This document shows, piece after piece, positions 50,896-59,597 of a stretch of 64,000 bases of DNA. How positions within the stretch are numbered: position 1 is the first letter of the stretch; each line of letters opens with the position of its first letter. Origin of the DNA: Flavobacteriales bacterium (GTDB taxonomy: Bacteria; Bacteroidota; Bacteroidia; Flavobacteriales_F; PHOS-HE28); NCBI GenBank assembly GCA_016718655.1, contig JADKCV010000002.1:245690-309689 (forward strand), given 5' to 3'. The notes under the pieces were generated by a model. The model saw nothing but the letters and a program-made list of their open reading frames with translations, searched no databases and was not told the DNA's origin. The position numbers and the translations under genes were made by a program.

Positions 50896-52263
50896 ATGTC
50901 CTTCGAGCTCACCAAGCCGATACTGGACCGCATCCGCACCGATGTGGCCGATGGACGTGACAGCGCCGTGCAGGCGCTCCTGAGCGAATTACACCCTGCC
51001 GATATCGGCAGTATCATCAACCGGCTCGATCTTGATGAAGCGGTATATGTGTACCGCCTACTGGAATCCGAGGAAGCAGCCGAGGTGCTGCTGGAACTGG
51101 ATGACGACAGCCGTGAGAACCTACTGGGATCCCTCACCAGCCGTGAGATCGCAGAGGATGTCCTGGAGCACATCGATAGTGATGATGCCGCCGACGTGGT
51201 CTCCGAACTTTCCCAGGAGAAGCAACGGGAGGTGATCGCCCTGCTCGATGACCAGGAGCAACGCGAGGATATCCAGGAACTGCTCACGTATGCCGAGGGA
51301 ACTGCGGGAGCGCTGATGGCCAAGGAGCTCGTTCTTGTCAGGACCGATTGGACCGTTGCCCGGGCGATCGTGGAGATGCGCCGCCAAGCCCAGGAAGTGG
51401 AACATGTCTACACCGTCTATGTGGTGGACAAGGATGACCGCTTGTTCGGCATCCTTCCCCTGAAACAACTGCTATTCAGCGCGGAGAGCACCCGCACGCT
51501 CATCAAGCACATCTGTGAAGAGGACGTCGTTTCCGTGAAGGTCGACACCGACGTGGAGGAGGTGGTGAACCTGATGAAGAAGTATGACGTGGTGGTGCTT
51601 CCCGTGGTGGACAATGAAGGGCGACTGGAAGGACGCATCACATTCGATGATGTGATGGACGTGATGAGCGAGGAAGCCACCGAGGACTACCAGCTCGCAA
51701 GTGGTATCAGTGAGGACGTGGATGCATCGGATACCGCATTGGTCCAGATGCGCGCTCGACTTCCCTGGCTGCTGATCGGACTGGCCGGGGGGATCCTCAG
51801 TTCGCAGATCATCGCCCAATACGAGGGCCAATTGCGCATCGACCCCAAGATGGCCTTCTTCATGCCCTTGATCGCGGCCACGGCCGGCAATGTCGGGGTA
51901 CAATCGAGCGCCATCGTCGTACAAGGCTTGGCTGCCGGCACGTTGGATGGTGTGAACATCGCATCGCGTCTGTGGAAGGAGCTCCGCGTAGCCGTCATAA
52001 CCGCGCTGGTGTGTGGACTCCTGATCTACGGAGTGAACCTTGCCCTACATGAAACACAGGCCCTTACCTACACGGTCAGCATCGCCCTGTTCAGTGTGAT
52101 CCTCACGGCTGCCATGTTCGGAACCGTGATCCCGCTGGCCATGGACCGTCTGAAAGTGGACCCGGCATTGGCCACCGGCCCCTTCGTCACCACCCTGAAC
52201 GACATCTTCGGCCTGCTCACGTATTTCACAGTGGGCCATCTCATGTACGACCTGTTCCCCTGA
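50896..52263 (+). CDS. mgtE: magnesium transporter MgtE
   Basis: 455 residues in the normal order: helical N domain (LLSELHPADIGSIINRLDLD, ELDDDSRENLLGSLTSREIA), two CBS domains (about 135-260; GALMAKELVLVRTDWTVARA, DVMDVMSEEATEDYQLASG), then five membrane helices (LPWLLIGLAGGILSSQI, MPLIAATAGNVGVQSSAIVV, LRVAVITALVCGLLIYGVNL, LTYTVSIALFSVILTAAMFG, FVTTLNDIFGLLTYFTVGHL). MgtE is a Mg-gated Mg2+ channel of the inner membrane. The 2-hydroxyacid dehydrogenase gene starts 2 bases after. Confidence 0.92.
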   Translation: MSFELTKPILDRIRTDVADGRDSAVQALLSELHPADIGSIINRLDLDEAVYVYRLLESEEAAEVLLELDDDSRENLLGSLTSREIAEDVLEHIDSDDAADVVSELSQEKQREVIALLDDQEQREDIQELLTYAEGTAGALMAKELVLVRTDWTVARAIVEMRRQAQEVEHVYTVYVVDKDDRLFGILPLKQLLFSAESTRTLIKHICEEDVVSVKVDTDVEEVVNLMKKYDVVVLPVVDNEGRLEGRITFDDVMDVMSEEATEDYQLASGISEDVDASDTALVQMRARLPWLLIGLAGGILSSQIIAQYEGQLRIDPKMAFFMPLIAATAGNVGVQSSAIVVQGLAAGTLDGVNIASRLWKELRVAVITALVCGLLIYGVNLALHETQALTYTVSIALFSVILTAAMFGTVIPLAMDRLKVDPALATGPFVTTLNDIFGLLTYFTVGHLMYDLFP

Positions 52264-52265
52264 GC

Positions 52266-53201
52266 ATGCGGATCATCCTCGTGGATAGCGTGCATCCCTT
52301 GCTGGCCGAGCGGCTGTCCGCAGCGGGTCATGAGGTCATCGCAGGTCATCATCTGGCAGATGCGGAACTGGCCAAGGAACTCGGGCCGGTGGAAGGCATC
52401 GTGGTGCGCAGTCGGCGATTGTCCGCCGACCTCATGCGACATGCTCGGTCGTTGCAGTTCGTGGCAAGGGTCGGGAGCGGGCTGGAGAACGTGGATCGCA
52501 CCTACTGTAGGACGAAGGATATCGTTGTTCTGAACTCCCCGGAGGGTAATCGGGATGGTGTTGGCGAGTTGTGCGTGGCACAGACCTTGGCTTTGCTCAA
52601 ACACCTGCCTCGCGCCAACAGGCAAGTACACGAGGGTCTCTGGCTGCGCGAGGAGAATCGTGGCACCGACCTGTGTGGAATGACCGTGGGCATCATCGGT
52701 TATGGCCATATGGGTAGTGCCTTCGCCGAGAAGCTAAGCGGATTCGGCGTGCGTATCCTGGCACATGACAAGTACCGCTCGGACTTCGGAACGGACCGTG
52801 TGGAGGAGAGTACATTGGACCAACTTCTTGCCTTGAGCCGCATCATCAGTCTTCACTTGCCACTCAGCGAGGACACCCGCCACTACGCCGATGCGGAGTT
52901 CTTCAACAAATTGGGCCAACGTGCATGGTTCCTCAATACCTCACGTGGACCGATCACCGATACCAAGGCGCTACTGGATGCGTTGGACCGGGGCACCATC
53001 ATCGGTGCAGCGCTGGATGTGCTGGAGTACGAACGTGCCGACCTGGACGGGCTGGACCCGGCCATCGACCCCACCACCCAACGACGCCTGTATGCCCATG
53101 ACCGCGTGCTACTCACTCCCCACATCGCCGGGGTCACCCACGAGGGCAAGTGGAAGATGGCCGCCGTCCTCGCCGACAAGATCCTCGCCGCCTTTCCATG
53201 A
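52266..53201 (+). CDS. D-isomer-specific 2-hydroxyacid dehydrogenase (phosphoglycerate dehydrogenase-like)
   Basis: 311 residues without an ACT domain. FVARVGSGLENVDRTYCRTK, the NAD-binding VGIIGYGHMGSAFAEKLSGF, LSRIISLHLPLSEDTRHYA, the Glu-His region and LNTSRGPITDTKALLDALDR, ending HDRVLLTPHIAGVTHEGKWK (catalytic His). Related to SerA, glyoxylate reductase and phosphonate dehydrogenases; without serB/serC here, the substrate is not settled. The end overlaps the GDPD start by 4 bases. Confidence 0.85.
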   Translation: MRIILVDSVHPLLAERLSAAGHEVIAGHHLADAELAKELGPVEGIVVRSRRLSADLMRHARSLQFVARVGSGLENVDRTYCRTKDIVVLNSPEGNRDGVGELCVAQTLALLKHLPRANRQVHEGLWLREENRGTDLCGMTVGIIGYGHMGSAFAEKLSGFGVRILAHDKYRSDFGTDRVEESTLDQLLALSRIISLHLPLSEDTRHYADAEFFNKLGQRAWFLNTSRGPITDTKALLDALDRGTIIGAALDVLEYERADLDGLDPAIDPTTQRRLYAHDRVLLTPHIAGVTHEGKWKMAAVLADKILAAFP

Positions 53202-54100
53202 CCTACCGCACTCCGCTCCTCCTCACACTGACCGCCGCATTGCTCATCGCCTGCATGCCTCCCCAACGCAACGACCAACCTGAGGTGCACGGCCACCGTG
53301 GCTGCCGTGGGATCCTACCAGAGAACACCATCGACGGCTTCAAGAAGGCCGTGGAGCTGGGCTGTGATCAATTGGAACTGGACGTGGTGCTCAGCGCCGA
53401 CGGCCAGGTGGTGGTGAGCCATGAACCGTGGATGCACCCCACCATCTGCCAACTACCTGACGGTAGGACAATCGATGCCGAACGAGCCATGGACCTGAAC
53501 CTCTACCGCATGACCGTGGCCGAGATCCAGCGCTATGACTGTGGTAGCCTTCCACATCCGGGCTTCCCCGACCAGGATCAACGCCGATCCGTGAAGCCCA
53601 CCTTGATGCAGGTGGTGGAGGCATCGGATGAGCACGCCCTGCTCAGTGGTAACGTCAGTCCTGGATACAACATCGAGATCAAAAGCGACCCGTCCCTGTA
53701 CGACACCCATCAGCCCCGCCCAGCCGCATTCGTTGCCGCGGTCATCGCCACCATCGACTCACTGGGCATCTCCGAACGGTGCCAATTGCAATCCTTCGAC
53801 CCTGCGATCCTCGAGGCGGTACATAGCGAACGACCCGATCTGCGTGTCGCATTGCTCGTGGAGAACGCCGATGACCTTGCCACCAACCTGGGCCGCTTGT
53901 CATTCACCCCTCAGGCCTACAGTCCCTCCTTCGAACTGGCCACTCCGGAACTGCTATCAGAGCTACGCGCCAAGGACATCGAACTGGTGGTATGGACAGT
54001 GAACGAGGTACAGGACATCCAGCGGATGATCCAGCTTGGTGTGGACGGCATCATCAGTGACTATCCGGACCGCGTGATAACAGCGTTGGAAGCCAGGTGA
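53198..54100 (+). CDS. glycerophosphodiester phosphodiesterase lipoprotein
   Basis: 300 residues from MTYRTPLLLTLTAALLIACM, with lipobox LIAC (acceptor Cys about 19). GDPD TIM-barrel motifs: VHGHRGCRGILPENTIDGFK (first His, Glu-Asn), LELDVVLSADGQVVVSHEPW (catalytic Glu-Asp and His), NIEIKSDPSLYDTHQ, and LQSFDPAILEAV, VVWTVNEVQDIQRMIQLGVD. It hydrolyses glycerophosphodiesters to glycerol-3-phosphate at the envelope. Its start lies in the preceding stop (ATGA). Last gene of the run, convergent with aspartate kinase. Confidence 0.85.
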   Translation: MTYRTPLLLTLTAALLIACMPPQRNDQPEVHGHRGCRGILPENTIDGFKKAVELGCDQLELDVVLSADGQVVVSHEPWMHPTICQLPDGRTIDAERAMDLNLYRMTVAEIQRYDCGSLPHPGFPDQDQRRSVKPTLMQVVEASDEHALLSGNVSPGYNIEIKSDPSLYDTHQPRPAAFVAAVIATIDSLGISERCQLQSFDPAILEAVHSERPDLRVALLVENADDLATNLGRLSFTPQAYSPSFELATPELLSELRAKDIELVVWTVNEVQDIQRMIQLGVDGIISDYPDRVITALEAR

Positions 54101-54103
54101 GCT

Positions 54104-55357
54104 TTACTTCAGAACGAAGCGAGCGGTACTGCGGGAGCGCTGTTCGATGAGCACCTCCTTGCCTTCTGTGAGGCGCGCGAGGGTGGCCTCATCGTAGTGC
54201 CGGACAGTGACCAACTCGCAGCCATCGTTGTAGCGCACCTCGTATCCCTTACGGAGATCCTCGATCAACCCTCGGCTACGCGGGCTGTCATCCACGACCA
54301 CGCTGAAGGCCAGTGCACTGTTCTGCATCAGGTCGATACGTACGTTGCGCTGAGCGAACATCCAGAAGATACCGCTCAGGTTCTCCTCCACTACGAAACT
54401 GAGGTCCCTCGGGGTGATACTTATGAGCAGCTGCGCGGGCTTCACGATGAATGAAGGGATCAACGAGTCGTTGTCACTGTTGTGGTCCACCGTGGTGCCT
54501 GGCGCATCGATATCGATGAACGAGCGCACGTAGAGTGGGATGCTCTTGCGCTGAAGCGGCTGGAGCGTACGCGGATGGATGACACTCGCCCCGAAATAGC
54601 TCAGCTCGATGGCTTCGCGGTAACTGATGTGTCGAAGCAATGTGGTGTCCGGAAAACGCTTGGGGTCCGCACTGAACATACCCGGCACATCCTTCCAGAT
54701 GGTCACACTCTCGCATTCCAATGCGTAAGCGAAAATGGCCGCGCTGAAGTCCGATCCCTCGCGCCCCAGAGTGGTCGTCACTCCTTTGTCCGTTGCGCCA
54801 ATGAAACCCTGTGTGACCATGCGTTTCGGCCCCGGATCGAAGGTGGGCAGATGCGCGGCACAGGTGTCGGACAGGGCCTCCCACTGTACGCGTGCATCAC
54901 GGAAACGACTGTCGGTGCGGATGATCCGGCGGGCATCCAACCACTTGTTCGCGAAGCCCGAAGTATTCAGGAATGCCGATACGATGATGGTGGACCATAA
55001 CTCACCGAAGGCCACGATATGGTCATAGTCCTCATCCACCAGACCTGAAGAACGTTGGGCCAGGACCTGCTGCAACGCCCTGAACATATTATCCAACTGG
55101 AAGCGCGCTTGGTCGTCGGAAGGTGCCACCTCACCCAGGATGGTGTGATGCTGTTCCCGAAGGACGTCCACCAACCCGCGGGTATCCCTTCCTTCGCTAT
55201 ACGCCCATACCACATCCTCCAGCGCATTGGTGGTCTTGCCCATGGCACTCACGACGATCAACAGATCATCCGTCCGGAAATGACCGAGCACCCTCGCTAC
55301 ATTTCGTACACCGGCCGCGTCCTTCACACTGGCACCACCGAACTTGAAGACCTTCAT
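54104..55357 (-). CDS. aspartate kinase
   Basis: 417 residues. MKVFKFGGASVKDAAGVRNV is the classic N terminus, VVSAMGKTTNALEDVVW, then GFIGATDKGVTTTLGREGSD and KDVPGMFSADPKRFPDTTLL as nucleotide and aspartate sites; a C-terminal ACT domain (LISITPRDLSFVVEENLSGI) allows feedback control. It phosphorylates aspartate, opening lysine, threonine and methionine synthesis. Monofunctional, not fused to homoserine dehydrogenase. Stands 76 bases from the next gene upstream. Confidence 0.9.
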   Translation of the reverse strand: MKVFKFGGASVKDAAGVRNVARVLGHFRTDDLLIVVSAMGKTTNALEDVVWAYSEGRDTRGLVDVLREQHHTILGEVAPSDDQARFQLDNMFRALQQVLAQRSSGLVDEDYDHIVAFGELWSTIIVSAFLNTSGFANKWLDARRIIRTDSRFRDARVQWEALSDTCAAHLPTFDPGPKRMVTQGFIGATDKGVTTTLGREGSDFSAAIFAYALECESVTIWKDVPGMFSADPKRFPDTTLLRHISYREAIELSYFGASVIHPRTLQPLQRKSIPLYVRSFIDIDAPGTTVDHNSDNDSLIPSFIVKPAQLLISITPRDLSFVVEENLSGIFWMFAQRNVRIDLMQNSALAFSVVVDDSPRSRGLIEDLRKGYEVRYNDGCELVTVRHYDEATLARLTEGKEVLIEQRSRSTARFVLK

Positions 55358-55432
55358 GCCTATGATCGAGTTGGAGCCACGAAGATGCGGAAGTGCGTTG
55401 ATCCGCTCGAAGGACTTCCTGACACCACGTGT

Positions 55433-56443
55433 TCAACCCGCCTGGTCGCCCGCGCGCAAGGCCAGCTCCACATCGGCGATCAGGCGATCGAGATCCGGTG
55501 CATGCACCGCTTCCAACACGGTCTCCCGTGCGGCGATCAACCCCGCGCAGCGTGCGGCGAACCGAGGGGCATCATGGCTCGCGAGCTGTGGCCGCATCGA
55601 GGCAAGAACACGTACCACCTTCTCGTGATCACCCCTGCTCCGGGCTTCCTGCAAAGTGCGGAAACGTTCCGGCATGTGCTTGTGGAAGAGCGCCAGCAGC
55701 ATCGCTGCTTCAGGATCCAACTCAGCAGCAAGGACCGGAGGTGCAAGCACTTCATCCTTTACCACCGGAGCCGGCCGAAGCACATTGGGCTTGGGTAGCT
55801 CCGGTGCGATGGTCGCCTTGTGCTGAGACACCGCGTGACCACGAGCGCGGCGATGGGCCGCCGAACGGAGCCACGACCCTATCAGGACGACCACAAGCAC
55901 TGCGATGAGGATCACCGCCGCTATGAGCCAACGTTCCGATCTTCGAAGGTTCGCTTGGTGCTGCTCCTGTTCGGACCTGAGGTTCTCGGCCTGTTGCGCC
56001 AACGTTCGCTCCCACGTCGCTTGCATTGCCGCGATGCGCTTTTCCACAGTGGCTGCGGAATCGGCCCTATCCATGGCGGCCAGGGAGTCCTTCAGGAAGT
56101 GCGCAGCGTGCAGGCTTATCAACGCATCCTTGGACCTGCCTACGCGCTCCTGCGCCTTGGACAGCGCGAAGAGCGCATCCCGTTCCAACGCGCGCTCCTG
56201 CAATGAATCAAGAATGACCACGGCGTGTTCCAGCATCCGGACCGCATCCATCGGTCGCGCACCTTCAGCCCGAGAAAGCAGGGTGTCCGCCCACGCCGCC
56301 TCCATGGGGACCTTCTCCTTCAGCATCCTGGCCTGGATGGTGCGCGACCCCATGGGCAACGCTGCACGGTCCAAGGATGCATCCTGGGCCATGGACGCCA
56401 AGGTCATCGTGAACAGGACCAGCAGGGACAGCGATCGCGCCAT
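55433..56443 (-). CDS. membrane protein with helical sensor-like, coiled-coil and HPt-like regions
   Basis: About 336 residues from MARSLSLLVLFTMTLASMAQ (signal peptide). After it come TPR-like helices (VRMLEHAVVILDSLQERALE, RDALFALSKAQERVGRSKDA), a coiled coil (KRIAAMQATWERTLAQQAEN) and one membrane helix (WLIAAVILIAVLVVVLIGSW, about 180). A basic segment and a C-terminal ~110-residue helical domain (AAMLLALFHKHMPERFRTLQ, DHEKVVRVLASMRPQLASHD) resemble an HPt domain but lack the usual HxLKG-type phosphorylatable His. Function unknown. ATG 56443 lies 4 bases after TATCTTCG. Confidence 0.65.
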   Translation of the reverse strand: MARSLSLLVLFTMTLASMAQDASLDRAALPMGSRTIQARMLKEKVPMEAAWADTLLSRAEGARPMDAVRMLEHAVVILDSLQERALERDALFALSKAQERVGRSKDALISLHAAHFLKDSLAAMDRADSAATVEKRIAAMQATWERTLAQQAENLRSEQEQHQANLRRSERWLIAAVILIAVLVVVLIGSWLRSAAHRRARGHAVSQHKATIAPELPKPNVLRPAPVVKDEVLAPPVLAAELDPEAAMLLALFHKHMPERFRTLQEARSRGDHEKVVRVLASMRPQLASHDAPRFAARCAGLIAARETVLEAVHAPDLDRLIADVELALRAGDQAG

Positions 56444-56447
56444 GTTC

Positions 56448-56455
56448 CGAAGATA
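56448..56455 (-). promoter_or_regulatory. -7 box TATCTTCG, 4 bases before the HPt-like gene
   Basis: On the minus strand with 4 bases to the ATG at 56443; the predicted transcript starts at or next to the AUG. Confidence 0.55.
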
Positions 56456-56484
56456 GTTCGGGGCGACAGGGAGCCGACCGTGGT

Positions 56485-56961
56485 TCATGAGCCTACGAGC
56501 CCCTTCAGCTGCTCCAGTTCCAACGACCCGTTCCACCACTCCTTGGAATAGTTGGCCCCGTAGCGATCATAGAACCGATGCGCATCCACGTTCCAATCCA
56601 ACACCTGCCAGAGCATTCCCGAGTAGTCCCGCTCAACGGCGTAGGCGGCGCATTGGCGAAAGAGCTTATCCCCGACACGGTGGCCCCGAGCGGCCTCGGT
56701 GACCACGATATCCTCCAAATACAGCCGACGTCCCTTCCACGTGGAATAGCGTTCGTAGCACACGGCCATGCCTACGATGGCCCCCTCCAACTCCGCCACC
56801 CACCCTACCCAAACGGGAGCCGGTCCGAAGCCGGCATCACGCATATGCTCCAGGTTCACGGTCACCTCTTCCGGAGCCCGTTCGAACAAGGCCAGTTCCC
56901 GCACCAGTTCCAACATGCGCGGCACATCATGGGCCTCGGCCCGTCGGATCTTCACGTCCAT
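56485..56961 (-). CDS. GNAT family N-acetyltransferase
   Basis: 158 residues from MDVKIRRAEAHDVPRMLELV. Acetyl-CoA-binding motif A is RLYLEDIVVTEAARGHRVGD with the R/Q-x-x-G-x-G/A-like RGHRVGD; WQVLDWNVDAHRFYDRYGA is motif B, very like the spermidine/diamine acetyltransferase (SSAT-like) members. Substrate not certain. The frame extends to 57012, but 56961 is the typical N terminus and lies just after a TTTCTTTG box. The HPt-like gene starts 42 bases downstream. Confidence 0.82.
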   Translation of the reverse strand: MDVKIRRAEAHDVPRMLELVRELALFERAPEEVTVNLEHMRDAGFGPAPVWVGWVAELEGAIVGMAVCYERYSTWKGRRLYLEDIVVTEAARGHRVGDKLFRQCAAYAVERDYSGMLWQVLDWNVDAHRFYDRYGANYSKEWWNGSLELEQLKGLVGS

Positions 56962-57079
56962 GCCTGCAAAGAAAGGATGGGCCGACCGGTCGCCGATACA
57001 TGCTCTTCGCATCTTTGTAGCACAACAGTCGACGGCGGGTCATTGTCCGGCCTTCCGATCGTCTGGACCATCGATCGCC

Positions 57080-58042
57080 ATGGCCTCCATCAAGACCCTC
57101 GCCGAGTTCATCACCGAACGCCAACATGAGTTCACCTATGCCACGGGTGAACTCAGCCAATTGCTCACGAGTTTCCGACTGGCCGGCAAAATGGTGAACC
57201 GCGAGGTGAACAAGGCCGGACTGGCCGAGGATATCCTGGGCGCGCAAGGGACCGAGAACGTGCAGGGCGAACAGCAGCAGAAGCTCGACGTCTACGCCAA
57301 CGACCTGTTCATCCGCCTGCTGAAAAGCCAAGGCATGGTGTGTGCGGTGGCCAGTGAGGAGAACGACGACATCGTTCACTTCGACAACGGGGGCAAGTAC
57401 GTGGTGACCATGGACCCGCTCGATGGCAGCAGCAACATCGATGTGAACGTGAGCATCGGCACCATCTTCAGCATCTACCGGCGGGTGAGCGAGGGGGCCA
57501 AGGCCACGATGGAGGACTTCATGCAACCGGGCAGCGCACAGGTGGCTGCTGGCTACATCATCTATGGTAGCAGCACCATGCTCGTGTACACCACGGGTCA
57601 CGGTGTCAACGGATTCACGCTGGACCCCAGCATCGGCACCTTCTGCCTGAGCCATCCCAACATGACCACCCCGGCCAACGGGAAGATCTACTCCATCAAC
57701 GAGGGCAACTGGTTCGAGTTCAGTGAAGGCGTGCGCACCTATATCGATTCGTGCAAGAGGCAGAAGATGAGCGCGCGCTACATCGGTAGCTTGGTGGCCG
57801 ACTTCCACCGCAACTTGCTGAAGGGCGGTATCTACCTGTACCCAGGGACCACCAAGGCACCCAAGGGCAAGCTACGCCTCTTGTACGAAGCGAACCCGCT
57901 CGCCTACATCGTGGAACAAGCCGGAGGGATGGCCACCGACGGCGCTGCACGCATCCTGGACCTGAAGCCCACCGAGCTCCACCAGCGCTGCCCGCTGTAC
58001 ATCGGCAGCAGAGCGATGGTCGAGGAGGCGATGAAAGGCTGA
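57080..58042 (+). CDS. fbp: class 1 fructose-1,6-bisphosphatase
   Basis: 320 residues, slightly shorter than the E. coli enzyme. MASIKTLAEFITERQHEF, then the metal sites in CAVASEENDDIVHF and VVTMDPLDGSSNIDVNVSIG with TIFSIYRR, RYIGSLVADFHRNLLKGGIY, the Asp-rich loop and EANPLAYIVEQAGGMATDGA. It hydrolyses fructose-1,6-bisphosphate, the control step of gluconeogenesis. ATG 57080 chosen from the conserved N terminus. A palindromic terminator follows. Confidence 0.93.
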   Translation: MASIKTLAEFITERQHEFTYATGELSQLLTSFRLAGKMVNREVNKAGLAEDILGAQGTENVQGEQQQKLDVYANDLFIRLLKSQGMVCAVASEENDDIVHFDNGGKYVVTMDPLDGSSNIDVNVSIGTIFSIYRRVSEGAKATMEDFMQPGSAQVAAGYIIYGSSTMLVYTTGHGVNGFTLDPSIGTFCLSHPNMTTPANGKIYSINEGNWFEFSEGVRTYIDSCKRQKMSARYIGSLVADFHRNLLKGGIYLYPGTTKAPKGKLRLLYEANPLAYIVEQAGGMATDGAARILDLKPTELHQRCPLYIGSRAMVEEAMKG

Positions 58043-58086
58043 GGTCGATGCCACGTAGGTGCAGGTGATGCACCTGGCTCGCTCTT

Positions 58087-58118
58087 GGATCCAAGTTTCC
58101 AGTTGGATCCCTTTTCTT
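58087..58118 (+). terminator. fbp terminator hairpin
   Basis: GGATCCAA (58087-58094), 8-base loop, TTGGATCC (58103-58110), then CTTTTCTT. The arms are perfectly complementary. Confidence 0.75.
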
Positions 58119-58139
58119 CGTGTCATACTCCACTCTCCC

Positions 58140-58748
58140 ATGAACCGTCGACCGGAATTCCTCGTCGCATCGGCCCTGCTCGTGGCCGGCATCGTTATCG
58201 CATCCAGTTCCTGTTCCGATCATGGCCCAGTGGCCACGGAGGCTGATACTGCTGTCCTGACCGGACCAAGTGAGGCTGCTTTGGTGGGACGGGGCAAGTA
58301 TTTGGTGGAGATCATGGGTTGCCACGATTGCCATTCACCGAAACAGATGGGACCGAACGGCCCTTATTTGGATCCGGAGCGTATCCTGAGCGGTTATCCT
58401 GCTGATCGCCCGCTACCACCGCAGCCGGTCTCTCATGAGGGCTGGGCCTTGTTGACGATGGACCTCACCGCAGCCGTCGGTCCCTGGGGCACGACCTTCG
58501 CAGCGAACATCACCAGCGACGAAAGCGGCATCGGCAACTGGACCGAAGAACAATTCGCGCGTGCCCTGACGAAGGGTTTGTACAAAGGGCTCGAAGGCTC
58601 GCGCCCCCTGCTGCCTACGATGCCATGGCAGAACTACGTGAACATGAGCCAAGAGGACCTCAGCGCTGTGTTCGCATTCCTCAAGAGCACCAAGCCCGTG
58701 GCCAACGTGGTGCCCGCGCCGATACCACCCGCTGGGCCGGTGCAGTAA
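58140..58748 (+). CDS. c-type cytochrome lipoprotein
   Basis: 202 residues with lipoprotein signal LLVAGIVIASSSC (acceptor Cys about 25, lipobox SSSC). One haem motif CxxCH in VEIMGCHDCHSPKQMGPN (about 60). Met in LLPTMPWQNYVNM is a plausible distal ligand. TTFAANITSDESGIGNWTEE and YVNMSQEDLSAVFAFLKSTK match small cytochromes of the cbb3/quinol or diheme-like lineage. It would carry electrons in the periplasm. The upstream frame (from 58059) lies over the fbp terminator, so ATG 58140 is right. Confidence 0.82.
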   Translation: MNRRPEFLVASALLVAGIVIASSSCSDHGPVATEADTAVLTGPSEAALVGRGKYLVEIMGCHDCHSPKQMGPNGPYLDPERILSGYPADRPLPPQPVSHEGWALLTMDLTAAVGPWGTTFAANITSDESGIGNWTEEQFARALTKGLYKGLEGSRPLLPTMPWQNYVNMSQEDLSAVFAFLKSTKPVANVVPAPIPPAGPVQ

Positions 58749-59182
58749 CTGTCGGCTCCAGGGCATGCAACTCCACCAAGAGCTGGCTCAACAAGGCGCG
58801 TAGCGCAAGGTATTCAACACAAGTGGAGATCCGGAAGACTTTGCACGCCGTGGGGTCGATCATGCGGCCCAGGTCGTCCGTGACGCCGGATGCAACAGGC
58901 CTTGCTCCGGAAAAGGCCATGGCCACTTCGGAAAACCCAGGCATTGCGCCGTAGGTATGCCATTGTTGAAGTTGTTCGGCCAAAGCGTCGCGCACCGCAT
59001 CCGATCCGGAGCCTTTCAAGGTGCGGAGCCTCTTGTACATGCAGCTGCCACGCCGAGGCATTTGCTTTGGCCAAGGCGTAGGGAACGGCAGGCACGCGTT
59101 CGTGCACTTGGCTGCTGCCCTTGTGCTGAGCGGAAAGCGCGCGGCTCAGCACGAATGTGAAGGCCCAAGCGATCGATCGCAT
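58749..59182 (-). pseudogene. possible frameshifted small secreted protein
   Basis: ATG 59182 gives a signal-peptide-like start (AWAFTFVLSRALSAQ) and then HERVPAVPYALAKANASAWQ. From about 59060 another frame is the more protein-like (KRLRTLKGSGSDAVRDALAE, QLQQWHTYGAMPGFSEVAMA, SGVTDDLGRMIDPTACKVFR, TCVEYLALRALLSQLLVELH) and runs to about 58750. Together they could be one ~145-residue protein with one shift. No family recognised; coding nature is not certain. The 3' limit is set at the cytochrome stop. Confidence 0.35.
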
Positions 59183-59280
59183 GGAACGGAGTAACCCGTT
59201 CGGTCAGGCAGCGGCCGCGTGCGCGATCGCAATGGTACCCGCTAGGCTGCCACCAGCTGGACGCGGAGTACAGCGAAGAG

Positions 59281-59300
59281 CCTGCCTGACGGCAGGCAGG
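59281..59300. repeat. CCTGCC...GGCAGG palindrome
   Basis: CCTGCCTG (59281-59288) pairs perfectly with CAGGCAGG (59293-59300) around a 4-base loop. Palindromes of this kind are dispersed in Bacteroidota genomes and translate as PACRQAG-like peptides. It lies in 59183-59597, a 415-base stretch in which no credible gene was seen. Confidence 0.6.
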
Positions 59301-59597
59301 TACGACGTCACCACCGGTGAGCGTTCTGCACAGCGCTGGTACACGCCAATAAAACGCGTTGACCCCAAGGATCGAACCACGGATGCAGAGCCGTGTACAG
59401 AACACGAACTCGCTTACTACAGCCTTGAAACTCACTCTTGTTGCCCGTTCCCTAGTGACCAGTTCCACAGCCCAATGGGAACCTTGAACGTCGATCAAGA
59501 ACCGAAGTGGGACCTCCGGAATACAAATGGTGAACGAACTGTTCGGAAAGGCCGTCAACCTTCAAACAGCCGACACGAAAGCGTGAACTTTACACCC

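Noticed and set aside
59345..59400. tRNA-like GGTTCGATCC on the minus strand
   Set aside because: The flanks do not form a T-arm stem, and no acceptor or anticodon arms were found.
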